Shown: positions 5,981 through 10,551 of the stretch, piece after piece
Numbering within the stretch: the stretch's first letter is position 1
Layout: each line of letters opens with the position of its first letter
Assembly (NCBI GenBank): GCA_945867445.1
Contig: CAMBID010000008.1
Location: 1 to 10,551, forward strand
DNA length: 10,551 nucleotides
Source: an uncultured Clostridia bacterium
GTDB lineage: Bacteria > Bacillota > Clostridia > Oscillospirales > Oscillospiraceae
Direction: 5' to 3'
The notes under the pieces: model-generated
Told to the model about the DNA's origin: nothing
The model's database searches: none
What the model saw: only the letters and a program-made list of their open reading frames with translations
Program-made: the position numbers and the translations under genes

Positions 5981-5990
5981 CCTGGCGCGT

Positions 5991-6755
5991 TCAATCTGAT
6001 CTCCCGCTCCGGCTTGGCCCGGGCGCTCCGCCGGGATGGGTCTTGGGGGTCTCGCCCTTCAGGGCGGCCACCTCGTCCTCCGTCAAATCCCGCCAGGCGC
6101 CGCTCTTCAGGCCGCCCAGGGTCAGGCAGTCCTCCCGGATGCGGCGCAGACGCAGCACGGTGAGGCCGCACTGGGCACACATCCGCCGGATCTGGCGGTT
6201 CTTCCCTTGGTGTAGGGTGATCTCCAGCAGCGCCCGGTCCCCCTCCTGCGGGAGGGTTCGGACTTTCGCCGGGGCGATGGGTTCGCCGTCCAGGTCCCGG
6301 ACCCGGGCGAGGTGCTCCGCCGCTCGGCCGGTGTCCCCCTGCACCGTTACCTGATAGGTCTTGGAGATCGCATGGCTGGGATGGGTCAGGCGCTGGGCCA
6401 GGGCGCCGTCGTTGGTGAGGAGCAGCAATCCCTCGGAGTCCCGGTCCAGCCGTCCCACGGGGTAGACCCGGACACCGGCGCCCGCCACAAGATCCGCCAC
6501 GGTCTTCCGCCCCCGCTCATCGGAGAGAGTGGTGACGTAGCCCCGGGGCTTGTGGAGCATCAGGTAGCGGAAGGCCTCCGGCTGCCGCAGGGGCTTGCCG
6601 TCCACGGTGACGGAATCCCGCTCCGGGTCCGCCTTGTCCCCCAGGGACGCGGGCACGCCGTTCACCGACACCCTGCCCGCCGTGAGCCAGATTTCCGCTG
6701 TCCGCCGGGAGCAGAGCCCTGCGGCGGAGAGGATCTTTTGCAGCCGTTGCTTCAA
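5991..6755 (-). CDS. rluB: 23S rRNA pseudouridine synthase (RluB/RsuA family)
   Basis: A 254-residue RsuA/RluB-type pseudouridine synthase, which isomerises a uridine to pseudouridine, most likely in helix 89-90 of 23S rRNA near the peptidyl transferase centre. The S4 RNA-binding domain is residues 2-58 (RLQKILSAAGLCSRR, then GRVSVNG). The catalytic motif GRLDRDSEGLLLLTNDG places the catalytic aspartate at Asp104. A Pro/Gly-rich C-terminal tail follows the catalytic domain. I chose TTG 6753-6755: it gives the standard start of the family and has AGGGAAGGG about 5 nt upstream. A longer reading from 6830 adds 25 residues that only mirror the end of the previous gene. It begins 2 nt after the carboxypeptidase stop, so the two are co-transcribed. 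In Bacillus the same gene closes the scpAB-dacB-spmAB cluster. RsuA versus RluB substrate is inferred from context. Confidence 0.93.
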   Translation of the reverse strand: MKQRLQKILSAAGLCSRRTAEIWLTAGRVSVNGVPASLGDKADPERDSVTVDGKPLRQPEAFRYLMLHKPRGYVTTLSDERGRKTVADLVAGAGVRVYPVGRLDRDSEGLLLLTNDGALAQRLTHPSHAISKTYQVTVQGDTGRAAEHLARVRDLDGEPIAPAKVRTLPQEGDRALLEITLHQGKNRQIRRMCAQCGLTVLRLRRIREDCLTLGGLKSGAWRDLTEDEVAALKGETPKTHPGGAPGPSRSGRSD

Positions 6756-6757
6756 TG

Positions 6758-7846
6758 TTACCCTTCCCTTTCCAGCGTGTGGAGCCAGTCCGTGGCGGTG
6801 GGCAGCCGGGGCGGCACATTCCTGCCGCAAAGGAGGGCCACCCGGCCCACTTCCTTCCCCTGGCAGGTGATGACGGCCTCCCCGACTTCCGCGCCCAGGG
6901 GCGCATCCGCGAGAAGCTCCGGGAAGTCCGCCTTCACCGTGACGTCCTCCTCCGCCGCCGTGGGCCAGCGGAAGCTCGCCGCCGCCCGGAGGGGGATGTC
7001 CTGGCCCTCCGCCCGGGCGTAGCCCAGGATCTCGCCCCGGGAAATGACAGTTTTCGCCGGGTACGTTTCAAAGCCGTAGTCAAAGAGGGCGGCGTGATCC
7101 GCCCAGTCGTTGCCGTCCTGCAGCGTGACGGCGATAAGCCGCTGACCGTCCCTCTCCGCGCAGGAGACCAGGGTCCGCCCGGCGGCCCGGGTATAACCGG
7201 TCTTGAGCCCCACGCAGTCCGTCCGATGGGCTAAAAGCTTATTGTGGTTCTGGAACGTCCGCCCGCCGATGGTGGCGACGCGGGTAGAGGCGATGCGGAG
7301 CAACGTGGGGTCCGCCGCCGCGGCCTGGCCCAGCTTCGCCATGTCCAGGGCCGTGGAGTAGTGGCCCTCCGCGTCCAGGCCGTTGGGGTTGGCAAAGGAC
7401 GAATTCTCCATCCCCAGCTCCGCCGCCGTCTCGTTCATCAGGGCAACGAAATGGGGCACGTTCCCCGCCACCGCGTCCGCGATAGCCACGGCGGCGTCGT
7501 TCCCGGAGGCCAGCAGGAGGCCGTAGAGCAGCGTCTCCAGCGTCAGCTTCTCCCCGGCCTTCAGGTACATGGAGCTGCCCTCCACCCCGGCGGCGTCCTT
7601 CCCCACGGTGCAGACCTGATAGAGGTCCCCATAACGGATGGCCACCAGCGCCGTCATCAGCTTGGTGGTGGAGGCGATGCGCATTCTGGCGTTTGCGTTT
7701 TGACTGTAAAGGACACGGCCGCTGTCCGCGTCCAACAGGACAGCAGCCGTAGCAGAAGTACTGACAGCGCCTGCGTGACAAGGCAAAATCCTTGTCATCA
7801 GAATAAGGCAGAGCAGGAGGCGGAAAAGGCTCGGTCTCCGTTTCAA
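6758..7846 (-). CDS. D-alanyl-D-alanine carboxypeptidase (DacB/DacF-like penicillin-binding protein, serine peptidase S11)
   Basis: A 362-residue low-molecular-mass penicillin-binding protein that removes the terminal D-alanine from peptidoglycan stem peptides outside the membrane. Residues 1-25 form a signal peptide (basic start, LLLCLILMTRIL, likely cut after CHA). The three active-site motifs are complete: STTK (Ser59 nucleophile, Lys62), SGN (114-116) and KTG (215-217) followed by YTRAAG. The part after about residue 265 fits the beta-rich PBP5 C-terminal domain. The TTG start (7844-7846) has GGGGTGA about 6 nt upstream and is needed for the signal peptide. It follows ytfJ by 43 bp and ends 2 nt before rluB. 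By position it matches dacB of the Bacillus scpAB-dacB-spmAB-rluB cluster, which trims spore cortex, but the sequence alone does not separate DacB, DacF and DacA roles. Confidence 0.94.
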   Translation of the reverse strand: MKRRPSLFRLLLCLILMTRILPCHAGAVSTSATAAVLLDADSGRVLYSQNANARMRIASTTKLMTALVAIRYGDLYQVCTVGKDAAGVEGSSMYLKAGEKLTLETLLYGLLLASGNDAAVAIADAVAGNVPHFVALMNETAAELGMENSSFANPNGLDAEGHYSTALDMAKLGQAAAADPTLLRIASTRVATIGGRTFQNHNKLLAHRTDCVGLKTGYTRAAGRTLVSCAERDGQRLIAVTLQDGNDWADHAALFDYGFETYPAKTVISRGEILGYARAEGQDIPLRAAASFRWPTAAEEDVTVKADFPELLADAPLGAEVGEAVITCQGKEVGRVALLCGRNVPPRLPTATDWLHTLEREG

Positions 7847-7877
7847 CTGATATCACCCCGTTTCAAAAGGTGCTATC

Positions 7878-7907
7878 AGTATACCCTTTTCAGAGGGTCT
7901 CTGTCCC
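7878..7907 (-). promoter_or_regulatory. Possible promoter before the carboxypeptidase gene
   Basis: On the minus strand GGGACA (7907-7902), an 18-base spacer and TATACT (7883-7878) lie across the ytfJ stop codon, about 30 bp before the carboxypeptidase start. The -10 matches five of six, the -35 four of six. I looked for sporulation sigma-F/G patterns here and found no convincing one. Confidence 0.35.
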
Positions 7908-8282
7908 CTTCTTTTTGTCGAGATAGTTTTCCACCCGGTCCATGACCTCCGGCACCAGGTCAATGACCCGGTCCACGGTGCTGACGGGAGGCACCGCCAC
8001 GGGCATCACCCGGGTAACGCCGTCCTTGATCACCAGAAAGGCCACGGGGTCGATCTTGACGCCGGCGCCGCTGCCGCCGCCGAAGCTCTGCCCGGTCTTG
8101 CCGTAGTCGCCGCCGCCGCTGCCAAAGCCCACGGACACCCGGGAGATGGGGATCAGGGTCACGCCGTCGGCGGTGACGATAGGCTCGCCCACGATGCTGT
8201 TGGTGTCCACCATCTCATGCACCTTCTCCATGGCGGTGCGCATGAGGTCACTGAGGGGGGATTTCCGCTCCATCTGTTCCAT
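7890..8282 (-). CDS. ytfJ: Sporulation protein YtfJ (GerW family)
   Basis: A 130-residue member of the YtfJ/GerW family. In Bacillus subtilis GerW is a spore protein needed for germination with L-alanine; its molecular action is unknown. The sequence shows the usual build: an N-terminal helix (PLSDLMRTAMEKVHEMVDTNSIVGEPI), a beta strand (VTLIPISRVSVGFGSGG), a glycine-rich stretch at about residues 52-75, then KIDPVAFLVIKDG and a C-terminal amphipathic helix (IDLVPEVMDRVENYL). There is no signal peptide or membrane segment. The ATG (8280-8282) has AAAGGA about 8 nt upstream; Met4 is a possible alternative without a better site. It follows the DUF2953 gene by 15 bp, the same pairing as ytfI-ytfJ in Bacillus. 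It is the clearest sign that the organism belongs to a spore-forming lineage. Confidence 0.93.
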   Translation of the reverse strand: MEQMERKSPLSDLMRTAMEKVHEMVDTNSIVGEPIVTADGVTLIPISRVSVGFGSGGGDYGKTGQSFGGGSGAGVKIDPVAFLVIKDGVTRVMPVAVPPVSTVDRVIDLVPEVMDRVENYLDKKKGTETL

Positions 8283-8297
8283 GAAAACCGTCCTTTC

Positions 8298-8981
8298 TTA
8301 TGCAGCCGTTTTCGGCGGCTCCTCCGCCGTTTGCGGCGGGGTCATTTCCTTCGTGTCGTCATCCCGGCGGCGCTTGCGGTAGTGGAGGAACCACTTCACC
8401 GCCGGGATCAGCAGGGCAAAGCCCATGGCGAAGAGGGTGCCGAGGCGGAATGTCACCGCCGCCTCGCCGGAGAAATCTGTGCGCTCCGCGTCAAAATCCA
8501 CACCGGTGTGGATGCGCGGGTCCGGGATGCGCATCCAGCGCTGGAGCTGGGGCATCACGGTCCACATGGCCGCCTGGAGGTAGCCATACTTCTCTGCAGC
8601 GTCCGCCGGATCATTCTTTCCGGCGAGCGTCAGGGATATCCGCAGGGGTTCCACCCGGATGCCCCGGCCCAGCTTGCGCAAGGACTTCTTCAAAGCCGGC
8701 AGCAGGAGGCGCAGGGCCTCCCGGAGGTCCTCCCTTCTGGGTTTCGGGAGGGGTTTTCTCTCCTTTTTGGGCTTCTTGCGCTTTTCCCCCTTGGGTTTTC
8801 CGGGAGGGTGCCCGTCCTTTTTCGGTTTTTTCTCCTTTTGAGGGATAATCGGAAGCCGTACCGGACCCAGGATGGCCGTGACGCGCAGGTCCGTCCCCCA
8901 GGAGGCCCGAACCCCCAGCTGAAGGAGGCAGAGCAGCAGGATCAACAGGGCCAGCACAGCCAGAATCTTCAGAAACAGCAT
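8298..8981 (-). CDS. DUF2953 membrane protein (YtfI-like)
   Basis: A 227-residue protein of unknown function. Residues 2-24 are a membrane segment (run of Leu/Ile/Ala), about 180-201 is a second one (MGFALLIPAVKWFL) followed by RKRRR, and the residues between form a soluble domain, seen in DUF2953 proteins next to ytfJ. By the positive-inside rule both ends would be cytoplasmic and the middle outside. Residues 48-83 are extremely basic and proline-rich (18 Lys/Arg and 8 Pro in 36). The ATG (8979-8981) has AGGAGG 6 nt upstream. It lies 30 bp after scpB and 15 bp before ytfJ. The B. subtilis neighbour of ytfJ, ytfI, belongs to the same family, which suggests a joint role in spores. Assignment rests on neighbour order and topology more than on motifs. 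Confidence 0.8.
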   Translation of the reverse strand: MLFLKILAVLALLILLLCLLQLGVRASWGTDLRVTAILGPVRLPIIPQKEKKPKKDGHPPGKPKGEKRKKPKKERKPLPKPRREDLREALRLLLPALKKSLRKLGRGIRVEPLRISLTLAGKNDPADAAEKYGYLQAAMWTVMPQLQRWMRIPDPRIHTGVDFDAERTDFSGEAAVTFRLGTLFAMGFALLIPAVKWFLHYRKRRRDDDTKEMTPPQTAEEPPKTAA

Positions 8982-9011
8982 GGCCCCCCTCCTCTCTTCT
9001 TTGGAATGTGC

Positions 9012-9638
9012 TCAGTCCCCGGCTTCGCTCTCCGGCGGATCGGAGAGCAAGCCCTCCGTCCACTCCCCCTCCGGGTCAATGAGGGCCCCGTCCTCCCCCA
9101 ACCGGAGCTGGCCCTCCCCGGCCAGGTCCGGCATCTCCGGAAGATCGTCCAGGCTCGTCAAATGGAAGGCCCGGAGGAACTTCTTCGTGGTGCGATAGAG
9201 ATGGGGCCTGCCCGGCACCTGGAGCCGGCCGGCCTCCTCAATGAGCCCCCGGTTCAGGAGGAGGCCCACGGTGTAGGCGCTGTCCACGCCCCGGATCTGG
9301 TCCACATAGGCCCGGGTGGTGGGCTGGTAATAGGCGATGATGGTCAAAACCTCCAGCGCGGGCTGGGAGAGCTTCGCAGGCTTGCGGATCTCAAAGGCCC
9401 GGCGGATGACATCCGCATAATCCGGGGCGGAGCAAAGCTGCCAGCTGTCCTCCATCCGGAGGAGCCGGATGCCCCGGCGCTCGTAGGCGTAGTAGTCCAT
9501 GAGCTTCTGCAATATGCGCTCCGCCGTGGGGCGGTCCAGGTCCAGGGCGGTGCAGATGCGGTCGATCTGTACCGGCTCGCCGGAGGCGAAGAGGATGCCC
9601 TCCATGGCGGATTCCAGTTCCTTCACCTCAAGATCCAT
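9012..9638 (-). CDS. scpB: Segregation and condensation protein B
   Basis: A 208-residue ScpB, the winged-helix kleisin-partner of the SMC-ScpA-ScpB condensin, which compacts and helps separate the replicated chromosome origins. ScpB dimers bind ScpA. The N-terminal winged helix begins with ESAMEGILFASGEPVQID, and the second carries the family's best conserved piece, KLSQPALEVLTIIAYYQP, followed by QIRGVDS and LLLNRGLIEEAGR with LYRTTKKFLRAF. An acidic tail follows. Length is typical. The ATG (9636-9638) has a strong AAGGAGG 8 nt upstream, overlapping the end of scpA, which it follows by 13 bp; the two proteins are almost always co-translated. Confidence 0.97.
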   Translation of the reverse strand: MDLEVKELESAMEGILFASGEPVQIDRICTALDLDRPTAERILQKLMDYYAYERRGIRLLRMEDSWQLCSAPDYADVIRRAFEIRKPAKLSQPALEVLTIIAYYQPTTRAYVDQIRGVDSAYTVGLLLNRGLIEEAGRLQVPGRPHLYRTTKKFLRAFHLTSLDDLPEMPDLAGEGQLRLGEDGALIDPEGEWTEGLLSDPPESEAGD

Positions 9639-9651
9639 GGGGTTTCCCTCC

Positions 9652-10434
9652 TTAGAATGTGATGTCTTCCGGCAGGTCCCGGAGCTGCTTCACGGTGCAG
9701 TCCTGCTGGGACCCGGCCAGGCGGATGACGGCGGCCTTGCACAGCTCCAGCACGGCCAGGAAGGTCGCCACCACCTCGCTGCGGCTGCGGCTGCCCCGGA
9801 AAAGCTGCAGAAAGCGCAGCATCCCCCCCTGCTTTAAGTGCCGCAGGATCTCCCGCGCCTTGCTCTCCACGGGGTAGGGCTCCCGCTGGACGATCTGGGC
9901 GAAGGCGGCCCTGGGAGGCGGCATCCGCCGCTCCACCCGGTTCTGGATCTCCGCCAGAGCCAGCACCAGGTCGGCGGCTTCGTGGCAGTACTCATAGATC
10001 CTGCCCCGCTCCACGGTCTCCGGACTCCGGGTTTCGATGCAGCGGCCAAACTCCTCCAGGGGCTCCAGGCGCTTGGCCGCCTGGCGGATCTTACCATAGC
10101 TCTCGTGGCGGCGGCGCTCCTCCAGGGACTGGATCAGGGCATCCATCTCGGTCTTGGCCTCCTCATCCTCCAGGGAGAGGAGCATCCGGGTCTTGAGGTA
10201 GACCAGGTGGGAGGCCATGGTGATGAACTCACTGGCGACTTCCAGGTCCATCTGCCGCCGCTGCTCCAGGAAGGCAATGTACTGGTCGCAGATCAGGGCG
10301 ACGGAGATGTCCTGGATCTCCATCCTGTTCTTGCTGAGGAGGAAAAGGATCAGGTCCAGGGGGCCCTCGAAGTCCTGCATCTCCTCCGTGCGGGTGCGGA
10401 CCACCTTTTCCAGTTTATAAACAGGGTTCTCCAA
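9652..10434 (-). CDS. scpA: Segregation and condensation protein A (kleisin)
   Basis: A 260-residue kleisin subunit of the SMC-ScpAB complex; it bridges the SMC heads and holds ScpB. The N-terminal SMC-neck-binding domain shows FEGPLDLILFLLSKNRMEI (22-40), ISVALICDQYIAFLEQR, and LEVASEFITMASHLVYLKTRMLL, all typical. The C-terminal winged helix (HLKQGGMLRFLQLF, VVATFLAVLELCKAAVI) binds the SMC cap. The start is TTG (10432-10434) with GAGGTGA 7 nt upstream; no ATG serves this frame before Met19, which would cut into the family's N-terminus. It begins 11 bp after the stop of the membrane protein gene upstream and lies 13 bp before scpB. Confidence 0.96.
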   Translation of the reverse strand: MENPVYKLEKVVRTRTEEMQDFEGPLDLILFLLSKNRMEIQDISVALICDQYIAFLEQRRQMDLEVASEFITMASHLVYLKTRMLLSLEDEEAKTEMDALIQSLEERRRHESYGKIRQAAKRLEPLEEFGRCIETRSPETVERGRIYEYCHEAADLVLALAEIQNRVERRMPPPRAAFAQIVQREPYPVESKAREILRHLKQGGMLRFLQLFRGSRSRSEVVATFLAVLELCKAAVIRLAGSQQDCTVKQLRDLPEDITF

Positions 10435-10445
10435 ATGGCTTCACC

Positions 10446-10551
10446 TCAGTAGATCAGGTTGAAAAAGAGCTGGTACACCCAGCGGATAGCGGTGCTGACG
10501 GCACCGCCCCCCACGCCCCAGAAGGAGAGCAGAAGGAGCAGCAGCATACCG
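10446..10551 (-). CDS. C-terminal end of a membrane protein, probably site-2 protease (M50) family
   Basis: The last 34 codons of a gene entering from the right edge, ending with TGA (10446-10448). What is visible is a hydrophobic helix (MLLLLLLSFWGVGGG) and a short aromatic tail (RWVYQLFFNLIY). No catalytic motif is present. In related Clostridia the gene directly before scpA is commonly a site-2 protease, whose proteins end in such a segment, so this is the likely identity by neighbour order. It could also be another membrane protein. It is 11 bp from scpA, so the two are probably in one transcript. Confidence 0.45.
   Translation of the reverse strand, partial: GMLLLLLLSFWGVGGGAVSTAIRWVYQLFFNLIY

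Larger units (their letters stand above)
5708..5990. other. Intergenic region between rluB and the rpiR operon
   Basis: This 283-bp gap is the longest non-coding stretch. From high to low coordinates it holds the rluB terminator, a short AT-richer piece, two small inverted repeats (5925-5937 and 5892-5918), the promoter 5805-5833, and a leader with a 9-bp hairpin before the rpiR start. Short open frames here have no recognisable motif and look like chance. Confidence 0.7.

Noticed and set aside
6756..6830. Longer N-terminus of rluB
   Set aside because: The extra 25 residues lie within the end of the carboxypeptidase gene; the TTG at 6755 has a good ribosome site and gives the standard family start.
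7847..7889. Sporulation sigma-F or sigma-G promoter before the carboxypeptidase
   Set aside because: A GTATA is present, but no matching -10 pattern occurs at the right distance.
8217..9662. Plus-strand open frame of 481 codons
   Set aside because: It runs opposite ytfJ, DUF2953 and scpB, all well supported on the minus strand. The translation is rich in Gly, Leu, Arg and Pro without motifs, as expected of a shadow.
1..10551. Mobile elements, CRISPR arrays, tRNA or phage genes
   Set aside because: No transposase, integrase, regularly spaced repeats or tRNA-like folds were seen; composition and strand are even through the window, apart from the AT-rich patches noted inside the IspH-S1 gene.

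Overview
The window reads as a chromosomal housekeeping stretch from a GC-rich (roughly 60-65% by eye), spore-forming, butyrate-producing member of the Clostridia, most likely Oscillospirales (Flavonifractor / Pseudoflavonifractor / Lawsonibacter-like). The reasons are the IspH-ribosomal protein S1 fusion found in Clostridia, a CoA-transferase of the butyrate-forming family, the sporulation protein YtfJ/GerW, and the scpA-scpB-carboxypeptidase-rluB order. This placement is inference; no rRNA is present. All twelve genes recognised lie on the minus strand and are read from high to low coordinates. I see no mobile element, CRISPR array, tRNA or rRNA.

Right block (10551 to about 5951): the tail of a membrane protein, probably a site-2 protease, then scpA, scpB, a DUF2953 membrane protein (YtfI-like), ytfJ, a D-Ala-D-Ala carboxypeptidase and rluB, ending at a strong intrinsic terminator (5951-5980). 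It combines chromosome condensation/segregation (ScpA-ScpB), spore and cell-wall functions (YtfI/YtfJ-like, carboxypeptidase) and 23S rRNA pseudouridylation. Gaps are 2-43 bp, so most of it is probably co-transcribed, perhaps with an extra promoter before the carboxypeptidase.

Middle: 5708-5990 is the largest non-coding gap. It holds the rluB terminator, two small hairpins, a good sigma-A-type promoter (5805-5833) and a leader with a 9-bp hairpin.

Left block (5707 to 292): an RpiR-family regulator, an HI0933/YhiN-type flavoprotein, cytidylate kinase, a PlsC-type acyltransferase and the IspH-S1 fusion. Each gene overlaps the next by 4-11 nt, a tightly coupled operon mixing nucleotide, phospholipid, isoprenoid and translation functions. 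It ends at a 13-bp-stem terminator (292-334). A promoter overlapping that terminator probably drives the last, partial gene, a butyryl-CoA:acetate / 4-hydroxybutyrate CoA-transferase-type enzyme.

The most interesting signal is inside the IspH-S1 gene. A perfect AAGGAGG lies 11 nt before Met279, at the domain junction; a promoter-like pair sits about 250 bp further upstream in an 80-bp island of only about 29% GC; and the junction itself is AT-rich. Together these suggest that free ribosomal protein S1 may also be made from within the fusion gene.
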